Counted from the stretch's first letter, positions 14,637 through 23,757 are shown. The stretch: 64,000 bases of DNA from Microbacterium sufflavum (GCF_023101165.1 NZ_CP078076.1:1736001-1800000), one strand, 5' to 3'. A program made the numbers and translations. Notes: generated from the sequence alone by a model not told the origin.

Positions 14637-15416
14637 ATGCCTCGCAACCGTCCTCGTTCGATCCACGGCGGCCGCCACGAACTCGGCCAGAACTTCCTCC
14701 ATCACGCCCCGACGCTCGACCGCATCCTCTCGCTGGTCGAGCGCACGTCCGGCCCTATCCTCGAGCTCGGCGCCGGTGACGGTGCCCTGACGCGTCCCCT
14801 CGCCCGCCTCGGTCGTCCCCTCACCGCGATCGACGTGGACGAGCGCCGCGTACGTCGGCTTCGATCCGACCTCCCGCAGGTACGCGTCGAGGCCGCGGAT
14901 GCGACACGTCACCCGTTCGACGCCGAGGTGGTGGTGGGCAACGTCCCCTTCCACCTGACCACGCCGATCCTCCGTCGTCTGCTGGCGACGGGGCGATGGC
15001 GACACGCGGTACTGCTGACCCAGTGGGAGGTCGCTCGGAAACGCGCCGGAGTCGGCGGCGGGACCCTGATGACCGCACAGTCCGCGCCGTGGTTCGTGTT
15101 CGCCCTGGAGGGCCGTGTTCCGGCGTGGGGCTTCCGGCCGCAGCCGAGCGTCGACGGGGGGCTGCTGACGATCGCCCGGCGCGGGTCGCCGCTCGTGCCC
15201 GCGACGGATCGCCGCGCGTACGAGGCCTTCGTTCGGCGCATGTTCACCGGGCGCGGGAGCTCGCTCCCCGCGATCGTGGCCTCCGCAGGCGGCCTGTCGA
15301 TGCCCCAGGCGCGCCGGGCCGTCGCCTCGGTGCGAGCGCAGGACCGCCGCCTCCCCCGTGACCTGGGCCCGGAGCAGTGGGCGGGGCTGTGGCGCGAGGC
15401 GGGGCGGAGGCCATGA
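14637..15416 (+). CDS. erm: Erm-family 23S rRNA (adenine-N6) methyltransferase
   Basis: This 259-residue enzyme has the RrmA/Erm Rossmann fold: HELGQNFLHHAPTLDRIL at the start, the SAM-binding motif LELGAGDGALTRPLA near residue 41, ID-VDE motif II, and the catalytic motif VVGNVPFHLTTP near residue 100 (N-[L/V]-P-[F/Y]). KsgA-type dimethylases share the fold, but the shorter C-terminal domain, GQNFL start and upstream leader peptide favour Erm. Methylation of 23S rRNA A2058 confers macrolide-lincosamide-streptogramin resistance. The ATG at 14637 is set by the hidden CGGAG. A frame start at 14607 would lie inside the attenuator. Confidence 0.88.
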   Translation: MPRNRPRSIHGGRHELGQNFLHHAPTLDRILSLVERTSGPILELGAGDGALTRPLARLGRPLTAIDVDERRVRRLRSDLPQVRVEAADATRHPFDAEVVVGNVPFHLTTPILRRLLATGRWRHAVLLTQWEVARKRAGVGGGTLMTAQSAPWFVFALEGRVPAWGFRPQPSVDGGLLTIARRGSPLVPATDRRAYEAFVRRMFTGRGSSLPAIVASAGGLSMPQARRAVASVRAQDRRLPRDLGPEQWAGLWREAGRRP

Positions 15417-15506
15417 GGGGTGGTGGCGCCCCCTCCGTCACGCGTCCGGCGGCGTCTTCGCGGCCTGCGAGAATGGAGGCGCCGAGTCCCGAGCCGAGGA
15501 GCCACC

Positions 15507-16910
15507 GTGCCGTTCATCTCCACCCGTGGCGGCATGCAGCCGCAGTCCTTCAGCGAGACCCTGCTCGAAGGGCTCGCGCCCGACGGAGGCCTGGCGGTTC
15601 CCGAGGTCATGCCCGAGGTCGACGGTGAGACCCTGGAGCGCTGGCGCGCACTCACGTACCCCCAGCTCGCGACCGAGGTGCTGGGGCTGTTCGCGACCGA
15701 CATCCCCCGCGAGGATCTGGCGCGCATGACGGCCGCCGCCTACGCCGACTTCCCCGACGGGGTGGTGCCGCTGCGCCGCATCGACGACGACCTCACGCTG
15801 GTCGGTCTCTCCGAGGGGCCGACGCTGGCGTTCAAGGACATGGCGATGCAGTTCCTCGGGCAGGTGCTCGAGTACACCCTCGAGCGTCAGGGATCGGTGC
15901 TGAACATCCTCGGCGCAACCTCGGGCGACACGGGGTCGGCGGCCGAGCACGCCCTCCGCGGCAAGGAGCGGGTGTCGGTGTTCATGCTGTCGCCGCAGGG
16001 CCGCATGAGCGCGTTCCAGCGGGCGCAGATGTTCTCGCTCGACGACGCCAACGTGCACAACATCGCGGTGGAGGGCGTGTTCGACGACTGCCAGAACCTG
16101 GTCAAGAAGCTCGCCGGCGACCTCGACTTCAAGCGCACCCAGCACCTCGGCGCCGTCAACTCCATCAACCTCGCGCGCATCACCGCGCAGACCGTCTACT
16201 ACTTCTGGGCGTGGCTGCGGGCCACCGACGCGGGCGGCTGGGCCGAGGTGTCGTTCACCGTGCCCTCGGGCAACTTCGGCAACATCCTGTCGGGCTTCTT
16301 CGCGAAGCGGATGGGCCTGCCGATCCGCCGCCTCGTGCTGGCCGCGAACGAGAACAACGTGCTCGACGAGTTCTTCCGCACGGGCGTCTACCGGCCGCGC
16401 AGCGCCGCGCAGACCCTCGCCACCTCGAGCCCCTCGATGGACATCTCGAAGGCCTCGAACCTGGAGCGCTTCATCTTCGAGCTGGTCGACCGCGACCCGG
16501 CGCGGGTGGTCGGCGCGTGGGACGACCTGGAGGCGCAGGGCTACGTCGACTTCTCGGCGGAGCAGGAGCGCTTCGCGGAGGAGTTCGGCATCGTCAGCGG
16601 CACCTCGACCCATGAGGACCGGCTGGCCACCATCCGCTCCGTGTACGAGGCCTCGGGCGAAGTGATCGACCCGCACACCGCCGACGGCGTCAAGGTCGCG
16701 CGCGAGTATGTGGAGCCGGGCGTTCCGATGCTCGTGCTGGAGACCGCCAAGCCGGAGAAGTTCGCGGAGACCATCCACGAGGCGATCGGCGTCGAGCTCG
16801 GCTACTCGCCCGAGCTGCGCGCGATGCTCGACGCCCCCCAGCACGTGACGGAGATGGCCGACGACGAGCAGGCCCTGCGCGCGTTCATCGCGGAGAACGC
16901 CCTGCACTGA
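15507..16910 (+). CDS. thrC: Threonine synthase
   Basis: This 467-residue enzyme is the fold-type II PLP protein that converts O-phosphohomoserine to threonine. Visible motifs are the N-terminal STRGG and FSETLLEGLAPDGGLAVPE, the PLP-lysine segment GPTLAFKDMAMQFLG (Lys about 111), GATSGDTGSAAEHA, and the phosphate-binding SGNFGNILSGFFAKRMGLP. Its length and start mark the long (yeast/E. coli-like) ThrC class. The GTG at 15507 has GAGGA seven bases upstream; an ATG at 15420 adds an arginine-rich stretch lacking similarity. It stands alone, away from hom and thrB, and is closed by a strong terminator. Confidence 0.95.
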   Translation: MPFISTRGGMQPQSFSETLLEGLAPDGGLAVPEVMPEVDGETLERWRALTYPQLATEVLGLFATDIPREDLARMTAAAYADFPDGVVPLRRIDDDLTLVGLSEGPTLAFKDMAMQFLGQVLEYTLERQGSVLNILGATSGDTGSAAEHALRGKERVSVFMLSPQGRMSAFQRAQMFSLDDANVHNIAVEGVFDDCQNLVKKLAGDLDFKRTQHLGAVNSINLARITAQTVYYFWAWLRATDAGGWAEVSFTVPSGNFGNILSGFFAKRMGLPIRRLVLAANENNVLDEFFRTGVYRPRSAAQTLATSSPSMDISKASNLERFIFELVDRDPARVVGAWDDLEAQGYVDFSAEQERFAEEFGIVSGTSTHEDRLATIRSVYEASGEVIDPHTADGVKVAREYVEPGVPMLVLETAKPEKFAETIHEAIGVELGYSPELRAMLDAPQHVTEMADDEQALRAFIAENALH

Positions 16911-16931
16911 CACCGAGGCCCTTCATCGCGA

Positions 16932-16965
16932 AAGACCCCCGACCGCCGGCGCGGTCGGGGGTCTT
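16932..16965 (+). terminator. Rho-independent terminator of thrC
   Basis: A perfect 14-bp stem (16932-16945 with 16952-16965) closes a 6-base loop and is followed by the T-rich CGTCCTTCT. Confidence 0.9.
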
Positions 16966-16990
16966 CGTCCTTCTAGGGGAATTTATCAGG

Positions 16991-17015
16991 CAGTAACTGC
17001 CAAGAGTTGTTACTG
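16991..17015. promoter_or_regulatory. TetR-type operator over the ABC exporter promoter
   Basis: CAGTAAC (16991-16997) and GTTACTG (17009-17015) form a perfect inverted repeat with an 11-base spacer. The right arm overlaps a TACTGT -10-like box seven bases before the ATG at 17023, so the mRNA may be leaderless. The likely ligand is the TetR protein encoded as the third gene of the operon. Confidence 0.65.
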
Positions 17016-17022
17016 TATCTGC

Positions 17023-17736
17023 ATGAATGAACGTGCGGCCTCCGTCCCGACGGCCATCGAGGCGCGTCATCTGTCCAAGTCCTACGGGAAGGGCGAGAGC
17101 AGATTCCTGGCTCTCGACGACGTGTCGTTGCGGGTGCGGCGGGGCGAGTCCCTGGCCATCGTCGGCAAGAGCGGGTCGGGCAAGTCCACGCTGATGCACC
17201 TCCTCGCGCTTCTGGACCGCCCCGACGCCGGAGAGGTGCGGGTGGACGGCGCCGATGCGGCGACGCTGTCGCCGCGGGCGGTGAACCGGATCCGCAACCG
17301 CCGCTTCGGCTTCGTCTTCCAGCAGTTCTTCGTCACCCCCGGTGCCTCGGTGCTCGACAACGTCATCCTCCCGCTCACGATCGCGGGGATCCCCGCCGCC
17401 GAGAGGCGACGCCGCGGCATGGAGGCCCTGCGCCGCTTCGGCCTGGAGGACAAGGCGCGGGGCCGTGCGAACGACCTGTCCGGCGGGCAGAAGCAGCGCG
17501 TCGTGCTGGCTCGGGCGCTCGTGTCGGAGCCCGAGGTCATCTTCGCCGACGAGCCGACGGGAAACCTCGACAGCGCGACCGGCGCCGTCGTCGAAGATGA
17601 GCTCTTCGCGCTCCAGCGCGACCACGGAATCACCCTCGTCATCGTCACGCACGACGACGACCTCGCCGCACGATGCGACCGCCGGGTCGTGGTGCGCGAC
17701 GGGCGCCTGGAGGATGCGACGGGGGTGGCGGCATGA
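17023..17736 (+). CDS. ABC transporter ATP-binding protein, MacB/LolD type
   Basis: This 237-residue ATPase has Walker A GKSGSGKST (near residue 46), Q-loop FVFQQFFV, signature LSGGQKQRVVLARAL, Walker B VIFADEPTGNLDS and a switch His in VIVTHDDDLA. The FADEPTGNLD motif is typical of ATPases that work with FtsX-like permeases (MacB/LolD group). It overlaps the permease gene by ATGA. With that permease and the TetR regulator it forms a self-regulated export operon. The substrate is unknown. Confidence 0.93.
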   Translation: MNERAASVPTAIEARHLSKSYGKGESRFLALDDVSLRVRRGESLAIVGKSGSGKSTLMHLLALLDRPDAGEVRVDGADAATLSPRAVNRIRNRRFGFVFQQFFVTPGASVLDNVILPLTIAGIPAAERRRRGMEALRRFGLEDKARGRANDLSGGQKQRVVLARALVSEPEVIFADEPTGNLDSATGAVVEDELFALQRDHGITLVIVTHDDDLAARCDRRVVVRDGRLEDATGVAA

Positions 17737-19016
17737 ACGCGCTCGACCTGGTGCGCACCGCCGTGTCGCACACGTTCCGCAGCAAGCTGCGCACCACGCT
17801 GACCGTGCTGGCGCTGTTCGTCGGAGCGTTCACGCTCACCCTCACGACCGCACTGGGCGCCGGTGTCTCCGACTACGTCGCGAAGCAGGTGGCGTCGCTC
17901 GGCGCCGACGACGTGCTGCTCATCTCGGCGGGGACGGGTACGGCGACCGACGCCGGGCCCCAGCCGTACGATCCCGCGACCTCCACGGCCTCCGGGGGTC
18001 CTGCCAATCCACTCACCGGCGGGGGAGCGCTGACGCCGCAGGACATCTCCGCGCTCGAGGGCATCGACGGACTGCGTGACGTGTCGCCCGTCTCGGCCGT
18101 CGCGGTCGACTGGATCCAGGGACCGGGGTCGCAGAAGTACGAGTTCGCGATCGCGCCCACCTCGTCGATCGCGCGGGCGGACCTCGTCGCCGGTTCGCAG
18201 CTGGATGCCGAGGCCACCGAGAACCAGATCACCCTCCCGCTCGACGACGTCGAGCCGCTCGGCTGGGCCGACCCCGGCGACGCGGTCGGTGCACGGGTCG
18301 AATTGGGGTTCACCGACGTGCTCGGCGGCCCCCACACCATCGAGGCGACCGTCGTGGGCGTCTCGAACACGAGCCTGCTCACTGCCGGCGCCGGGGCCAA
18401 CGCCGCTCTGGTCGACGCGATCGCGGCGGAGCAGCGCGCCGGGTCGTCGGCGCCGGAGCGCTTCCAGGTCGCGGTGGCCTCCTTCGACCCGAACGCCAGC
18501 GCCGACGACGTGCGCGACCTGAAGGACCGGGTCGCTGACGCGGGGATGACCGCGCAGACGATCCAGGACCAGCTCGGCATCGTGCAGACGGTCATCGGCG
18601 GCATCACCGGTGTGCTCAACGCGTTCGCCGTGATCGCTCTGCTCGCGGCCGCTTTCGGCATCATCAACACGCTGCTGATGAGCGTGCAGGAGCGCACGCG
18701 CGAGATCGGGCTCATGAAGGCCATGGGGATGAGCAACGGACGGGTGTTCGCGCTCTTCAGCATCGAGGCGGCGATCATCGGCGTGCTCGGCAGCGTGCTC
18801 GGCGTCGTCGTGGCCGTGCTGGTGGGACTGCCGCTCAATGCGGCTCTCGCCCAGGGGCCGCTCTCGGGTCTCGCCGGTCTTGACCTGCTGCTCTTCCAGC
18901 CGCAGGGGATGCTGGGCGTCGTCGCGCTCATCGTCGTCATCGCATTCCTGGCGGGCACGCTACCGGCGCGACGCGCGTCGCTGAAGTCACCCATCGACGC
19001 GCTGCGATACGAATAG
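17733..19016 (+). CDS. FtsX/MacB-type ABC permease
   Basis: This 427-residue permease has one N-terminal membrane helix (LTVLALFVGAFTLTLTTALG), a large extracytoplasmic MacB periplasmic-core-like domain (about 50-290), and three C-terminal helices in the FtsX domain (VLNAFAVIALLAAAFGIINTLLM, then EIGLMKAMGMSNGRVFALFSIEAAIIGVLG, then MLGVVALIVVIAFLAGTLPARRAS). This is the mechanotransmission architecture rather than a pore. Such actinobacterial pairs export peptides, lipids or antibiotics. It is co-translated with the ATPase and followed after 3 bases by the TetR gene. Confidence 0.92.
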   Translation: MNALDLVRTAVSHTFRSKLRTTLTVLALFVGAFTLTLTTALGAGVSDYVAKQVASLGADDVLLISAGTGTATDAGPQPYDPATSTASGGPANPLTGGGALTPQDISALEGIDGLRDVSPVSAVAVDWIQGPGSQKYEFAIAPTSSIARADLVAGSQLDAEATENQITLPLDDVEPLGWADPGDAVGARVELGFTDVLGGPHTIEATVVGVSNTSLLTAGAGANAALVDAIAAEQRAGSSAPERFQVAVASFDPNASADDVRDLKDRVADAGMTAQTIQDQLGIVQTVIGGITGVLNAFAVIALLAAAFGIINTLLMSVQERTREIGLMKAMGMSNGRVFALFSIEAAIIGVLGSVLGVVVAVLVGLPLNAALAQGPLSGLAGLDLLLFQPQGMLGVVALIVVIAFLAGTLPARRASLKSPIDALRYE

Positions 19017-19019
19017 AGC

Positions 19020-19610
19020 ATGCCCGCGCCCGCAACCCCGCACAGCAGCAACGCCCGCGGACGGGCGACGGCGCGCGCGATCGAGACCGCGGCGGTGCGG
19101 CTGGCCCTGGAGAAGGGGCCGGCCGCGCTGACGGTCGACGAGATCTGCGCGGCGGCCGGCGTCAAGCAGCGCACGTTCTTCAATCATTTCCCGACCAAAG
19201 AGGACGCGCTCCTCGGCAGCGCGCTGCCCCGGCTCAACGAGCAGCGGGTGCGCGAGTACCTCAGCGATGCGACGGTGGGTGTGCTCAGCGGCGCTCTGGG
19301 TCTGGTCGAGCTGCCGGCGTCCCCCGACGGGCAGGAGGACCTCGCGGCAGCTCGCATGCGCGTCCTCGCCGCTTCGCCGGCCCTCGCCGAGCGCCAGGCG
19401 AGTCGGCTGCTGCCGTTGGCGCGCGAGGTCACCGAGGTCATCCGCCTCAAGCTGCGTGCCGTCGGCCCCGACCAGGCGGCGGAGCGCATCGACGCCGCCG
19501 CATCCGTGCTCACCCGCATCGCGAGCACGCTCGTACTGCAAGCCGGGCGGGCGGGCGAGGCGGAGCCCGGCCTCGACGATCTCCGGTGGATCTGGGACCG
19601 CCTGCTCTGA
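19020..19610 (+). CDS. TetR-family regulator of the ABC exporter
   Basis: This 196-residue protein has the TetR N-terminal HTH (ARAIETAAVRLALEKGPAA, then LTVDEICAAAGVKQRTFFNHF and PTKEDALLG) and a helical ligand domain. It begins 3 bases after the permease stop, so it is the last gene of the exporter operon. The inverted repeat at 16991-17015 is its likely binding site, giving negative autoregulation released by a transported compound. That link is inferred from position. Confidence 0.9.
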   Translation: MPAPATPHSSNARGRATARAIETAAVRLALEKGPAALTVDEICAAAGVKQRTFFNHFPTKEDALLGSALPRLNEQRVREYLSDATVGVLSGALGLVELPASPDGQEDLAAARMRVLAASPALAERQASRLLPLAREVTEVIRLKLRAVGPDQAAERIDAAASVLTRIASTLVLQAGRAGEAEPGLDDLRWIWDRLL

Positions 19611-19646
19611 CGTCGCGTGCAGAGTGCACAGCGACGGGCGATGTTC

Positions 19647-19659
19647 GTGCGGATCGCAC
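19647..19659. promoter_or_regulatory. Short inverted repeat upstream of the NCS1-HyuA-DUF917 operon
   Basis: GTGCG (19647-19651) and CGCAC (19655-19659) flank a GAT spacer in the 117-base gap before the permease gene. It may be an operator for the PucR-type regulator at the end of the operon. The repeat is short and the link is a guess. Confidence 0.3.
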
Positions 19660-19727
19660 ATGTCGGGCGGTGAGGCGCGGTGGCTACGGTGGCGGCAACC
19701 CGTTCCCCCTCCTCCCGAAGGATCCTC

Positions 19728-21068
19728 ATGGCACGCACGGCGCACGCAGACGACTTCGCGCTCTCCCGAGTCACGCCGGAGGCCCGCAAGCCCTGGTTCG
19801 GAATCGCAGTGCAGCGATTCGGACAGGTCTCGGCCCTCTCGCAGTTCCTCCTCGGCGCGACCCTCGGCTACAGCATGACGTTCGGCGAGGCCGTCCTCGC
19901 CTTCCTGTTCGGCTCGATCATCCTCGAGGTGATCATGTGCGTGGTCGGTTTCATCGGCCAGCGCGAAGGCCTGAACACCGCCCTCCTCGCCCGCTGGACC
20001 GGCTTCGGCGAGATCGGCGCCTCGCTGGTCGGCCTCGCGATCGGCATCAGCCTGATCGGCTGGTTCGGCATCCAGTCGGCGATCTCGGCGCAGTCGCTCG
20101 ACGCCCTCATGCCCGGCGCCCTGCCGGTGTGGGCGTGGAGCCTCATCTTCGGCCTCGCGGTGACCGCGATCGTGGCCTTCGGCTTCGTCGGCATGCAGTG
20201 GCTCGCGAACATCACGGTGCCGCTGTTCCTGATCCTGGTCGGATGGTCGGTCATCTCCGAGCTGAGCCGCCACGACATCGGTGAACTGCTGACCGGTCCG
20301 GCCCCCGGCCCCACCATGAGCGTGTGGGCGGGCACCGGCATCGTCGCGGGCGGCCTCATCGTCGGCGCCATCATCACCGGCGACATGACCCGCTTCAACC
20401 GCTCGCGCGCCGACGTCGTCAAGCAGACCGTGCTGGGCGTCTCGCTCGGCGAGTTCGTGATCGGCCTGGCCGGCGTGCTCCTCGCGCACGCCGCCGCCAC
20501 CGGCGACATCGTCGCGATCGTCACCTCGTCGGTGGGCTTCATCGGCCTGTTCATCGTGCTGACCGGCACGCTGAAGATCAACGACTGGAACCTGTACTCC
20601 TCCACCCTCGGCCTGGTGAACTTCATCTCCACCGCGTTCGGCAAGAACCTGCACCGCGTGACCACCACGATCGTGCTCGGTGTCGTCGGCTCGGTGCTCG
20701 CCGCGGTCGGCATCCTCGGGCAGTTCACCGAGTTCCTGATCGTGCTCAGCGTCGCGTTCCCGCCCATCGCCGGCATCATGGTCGCCGAGTACTACGTGGT
20801 GCGGCGCTGGCGTCCCGAGCTCGACGCGACCCGCGAGCAGGGCACGCTTCCGGCCACCGCTCCGCGCATCGTCCCCGCGACCATCGTCGTCTGGCTGGTC
20901 TCGTCCCTCGTCGGGTACTTCGTCACCTGGGGCATCCCGTCGCTGCTCAGCCTCTTCCTGTCGATGGTGCTGTACATCGTCGTCGGCAAGCTCGGCTGGG
21001 TGCGCGGCGTCGGCGTCGCCACCACGCGCCAGGCGAGCCCCGTCGACAGCGCCCCCGCGGCGGTCTGA
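19728..21068 (+). CDS. NCS1-family permease (cytosine/purine/hydantoin type)
   Basis: This 446-residue protein has about twelve membrane helices and opens with RKPWFGIAVQRFGQVSALSQFLLGATLGYSMTFGEA, the NCS1 N-terminal pattern seen in CodB-like transporters. The family carries nucleobases, allantoin, thiamine precursors and hydantoins; the best studied hydantoin carrier, Mhp1, is from Microbacterium. It is the first gene of a run that continues with HyuA and three DUF917 proteins, so it probably imports their substrate. GAAGGA lies upstream of the ATG at 19728. Confidence 0.9.
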   Translation: MARTAHADDFALSRVTPEARKPWFGIAVQRFGQVSALSQFLLGATLGYSMTFGEAVLAFLFGSIILEVIMCVVGFIGQREGLNTALLARWTGFGEIGASLVGLAIGISLIGWFGIQSAISAQSLDALMPGALPVWAWSLIFGLAVTAIVAFGFVGMQWLANITVPLFLILVGWSVISELSRHDIGELLTGPAPGPTMSVWAGTGIVAGGLIVGAIITGDMTRFNRSRADVVKQTVLGVSLGEFVIGLAGVLLAHAAATGDIVAIVTSSVGFIGLFIVLTGTLKINDWNLYSSTLGLVNFISTAFGKNLHRVTTTIVLGVVGSVLAAVGILGQFTEFLIVLSVAFPPIAGIMVAEYYVVRRWRPELDATREQGTLPATAPRIVPATIVVWLVSSLVGYFVTWGIPSLLSLFLSMVLYIVVGKLGWVRGVGVATTRQASPVDSAPAAV

Positions 21069-21107
21069 GCGACCGCGACAGAACCACCCCACACGAAAGC
21101 GAGCATC

Positions 21108-22655
21108 ATGCACATCGGCATCGACGTCGGCGGCACCAACACCGACGCCGTCCTCATGGACGGCACCCGCACCCTGGCGGGGGTGAAGCACTCCACGACC
21201 CCCGACGTGACCCGCGGGATCGTGCAGGCCATCGAGGACCTGCGGGCCGGTCACTCCTTCGAGGGTGCAGACATCGATGCGGTCATGATCGGCACGACGC
21301 ACTTCATCAACGCGCTCGTGCAGGCCAGCCGGCTCGCGCCGGTCGCGGCGCTCCGGCTGGGGCTCCCCGCCACGCGCGCGCTGCCGCCGCTGATCGACTG
21401 GCCGGAGGTGCTGGTCGAGGCCACGCAGGCGCGCAGCTACCTCGCCCACGGCGGATACGAGTTCGACGGGCGACCCATCTCGCCGCTCGACCCGGAGGAG
21501 ATCCGTGCGCACGCCGAGGACATGAAGGCCCACGGCATCCGCTCGGTTGCGATCTCCTCGGTGTTCAGCCCGGTCAACCACGACCTCGAGGTGCGGGCAG
21601 CCGAGATCGTGGCCGACGTGCTCGGGGCGGATGCGGCGATCTCGCTGTCGCACGAGATCGGACGCATCGGGCTGCTGGAGCGGGAGAACGCGACCATCAT
21701 CAACGCGGCGCTGCGCGAGCTCGCGTCCGAGATCGTCGACGGGCTCACCTCGGCCGTGCGCGCGCAGGGCATCGAAGCGCCCATCTTCCTGAGCCAGAAC
21801 GACGGCACGCTCATGGACGAGGACTACGTGCGCCGCTACCCGGTCGCGACCTTCGCCTCCGGCCCCACGAACTCGATGCGCGGTGCCGCCGCCACGAGCG
21901 GCCTCGACGACTGCGCCGTGATCGACGTCGGCGGCACGACGGCCGACATCGGACTGCTCATCAACGGCTTCCCGCGCGAGACCGCGAACGAGGTGAAGGT
22001 CGCGGGCATCCGCACCAACTTCCGGATGCCCGACGTGCTCTCCCTCGGCATCGGCGGCGGCAGCATCGTCGACGAGGAGACCGCGGAGGTCGGCCCCGCA
22101 TCGGTCGGGTACAAGCTGACGACCGAGGCGCTGGTGTTCGGCGGCTCCACCCTCACCGCGACCGACATCGCGGTCGCGGCCGGCCGGGCACAGGTGGGCG
22201 ACCCGAGCCGCGTGGCCCACCTCGACCCCGCATTCGTGCAGCGCGTGCTCGACCGCATCGCCGAGCGGGTGTCCGAGGCCGTGGACCGCATGCGCACCTC
22301 GCCCGAGCCGATCGCGGTCGTCGCGGTCGGCGGCGGCTCCATCCTGCTGCCCGACGAGCTGCCGCTGTTCGGCACCGTGCACCGCCCGGAGAACTACGCG
22401 GTCGCCAACGCCATCGGCGCCTCGATCGCCCAGGTCGGCGGCGAAATCGACAAGGTGTACGCGATCGAGCCGGGCCGCCGCGAGGAGACCCTCGCCGAGG
22501 TGCGGGCCGAGGCCGTGGACAAGGCCATCGCCGCGGGAGCCAAGCCGTCCACCGTGTCGATCATCGACTTCGACGAGGTGCCCATCCCGTACCTTCCCGG
22601 CAACGCCACGCGCATCCGCGTCAAGGCCGTCGGCGACCTCGACATGGGGGTCTGA
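21108..22655 (+). CDS. HyuA-type hydantoinase/oxoprolinase family protein
   Basis: This 515-residue ATP-dependent amidohydrolase-like protein shows the Hydantoinase_A plan: an N-terminal nucleotide-binding segment GIDVGGTNTDAVLMDG, the GTTHFINAL motif, a second ASKHA-type block VIDVGGTTADIGLLI, and LGIGGGSIVDEE. HyuA and oxoprolinase subunits cleave cyclic amides such as hydantoins or 5-oxoproline using ATP. There is no HyuB partner next to it. Three DUF917 proteins follow instead, the first beginning 1 base after the stop, so the partner is probably one of these. The substrate is not determined by the sequence. Confidence 0.88.
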   Translation: MHIGIDVGGTNTDAVLMDGTRTLAGVKHSTTPDVTRGIVQAIEDLRAGHSFEGADIDAVMIGTTHFINALVQASRLAPVAALRLGLPATRALPPLIDWPEVLVEATQARSYLAHGGYEFDGRPISPLDPEEIRAHAEDMKAHGIRSVAISSVFSPVNHDLEVRAAEIVADVLGADAAISLSHEIGRIGLLERENATIINAALRELASEIVDGLTSAVRAQGIEAPIFLSQNDGTLMDEDYVRRYPVATFASGPTNSMRGAAATSGLDDCAVIDVGGTTADIGLLINGFPRETANEVKVAGIRTNFRMPDVLSLGIGGGSIVDEETAEVGPASVGYKLTTEALVFGGSTLTATDIAVAAGRAQVGDPSRVAHLDPAFVQRVLDRIAERVSEAVDRMRTSPEPIAVVAVGGGSILLPDELPLFGTVHRPENYAVANAIGASIAQVGGEIDKVYAIEPGRREETLAEVRAEAVDKAIAAGAKPSTVSIIDFDEVPIPYLPGNATRIRVKAVGDLDMGV

Positions 22656-22656
22656 C

Positions 22657-23757
22657 ATGAGCTGGACCATCACACCCGCCCACATCGACGGACTCGCGCG
22701 CGGGGCTGCCGTGCTCGGCACGGGTGGCGGCGGCGACCCGTACATCGGCGCGCTCCTCGCCCGGCAGGCCCTCGCGAGCGGCGACGTCACCGTGGTCGCC
22801 CTCGACGAGGTGCCCGACGACGCCCTGGTGCTGTTCGTCGCGATGATGGGCGCGCCCACCGTCATGGTCGAGAAGCTGCCGAGTCTGGCCGAGGTCATCG
22901 AGCCCGTGAAGGCGCTGGGCATCCACCTCGGCCGCCCGGTCACGCACATCGCGTGCGCCGAGGTCGGCGGCGTCAACTCCACGATCCCGATCGCCGCGGC
23001 CGCCGCGCTCGGCCTGCCGCTGGTCGACGCCGACGGCATGGGGCGCGCGTTCCCGGAGCTGCAGATGGTGCTGCCGACGCTGTACGGCGTGACCGCTTCG
23101 CCCCTCGCCTTCAGCGACGAGAAGGGCAACACCGGGGTGCTGCAGACGGCCGACAACTCCTGGACCGAGCGCATCGCCCGAGTGGCGTGCGTCGAGATGG
23201 GCTGCTCCGTCATGATCTCGGGCTTCTCGATGTCGGGCACCGCCGCGCGGGAGTCGCTCGTGGCGGGGTCGCTGTCGCGCTGCATCGAGATCGGCCGGAG
23301 CATCGCCACCGCGCGCGACGAGAAGACCGACCCGGTCGCGGCGGTCGTGGAACTGCTCGGCGGGCGCGAGCTGTTCGGCGGCAAGGTCGTCGACGTCAAC
23401 CGCGCCACCACCACCGGGTTCGCCCGCGGGCGCGCCCGCATCGACGGCGACGGCGGCACCACGCTCACCCTCCGGTTCCAGAACGAGCACCTGGTCGCCG
23501 AGGCCGACGGCGCGGTCCTCGCGACCACACCCGACCTCATCATGGTGCTCGACGGCGAGTCGGGCGAGCCGATCACCACCGAGGGGCTGCGCTACGGCCA
23601 GCGCGTGCGCGTGATCGTGGCCCCCGCCGACGAGCGCTGGCACTCCGCGGAGGCCCTCGCGATGGTCGGCCCCGGCTACTTCGGCTACGACCTCGCAGCA
23701 CACCGCTTCGACGGCACCGTCTCCGCCGCCGACGCCGCGACGGGGGCGGCCGCATGA
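22657..23757 (+). CDS. DUF917 family protein, copy 1
   Basis: This 366-residue protein is a DUF917 member. Motifs are LGTGGGGDPYIG near the start, MMGAPTVMVEKLPS, EVGGVNSTIPIAAAAALGLPLVDADGMGRAFPELQM, and a C-terminal half with TTTGFARGRARIDG and EPITTEGLRYGQRVRVI. As I recall, Pfam has renamed this family S-methyl thiohydantoin desulfurase, which would suit a hydantoin-like ring substrate. It starts 1 base after hyuA and overlaps the next copy by ATGA. Expression with HyuA is almost certain; the reaction here is open. Confidence 0.87.
   Translation: MSWTITPAHIDGLARGAAVLGTGGGGDPYIGALLARQALASGDVTVVALDEVPDDALVLFVAMMGAPTVMVEKLPSLAEVIEPVKALGIHLGRPVTHIACAEVGGVNSTIPIAAAAALGLPLVDADGMGRAFPELQMVLPTLYGVTASPLAFSDEKGNTGVLQTADNSWTERIARVACVEMGCSVMISGFSMSGTAARESLVAGSLSRCIEIGRSIATARDEKTDPVAAVVELLGGRELFGGKVVDVNRATTTGFARGRARIDGDGGTTLTLRFQNEHLVAEADGAVLATTPDLIMVLDGESGEPITTEGLRYGQRVRVIVAPADERWHSAEALAMVGPGYFGYDLAAHRFDGTVSAADAATGAAA

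Noticed and set aside
14639..15416. KsgA (16S rRNA dimethyltransferase) as the identity of the methyltransferase
   Set aside because: The fold is shared, but the leader peptide, attenuator and compact C-terminal domain favour Erm. KsgA usually lies in a different gene context.
18987..23579. A 1530-codon open frame on the minus strand
   Set aside because: It runs antisense to the exporter, permease, HyuA and DUF917 genes, is rich in Arg, Asp and Gly in the pattern of a high-GC shadow, and has no domain motif or ribosome site.
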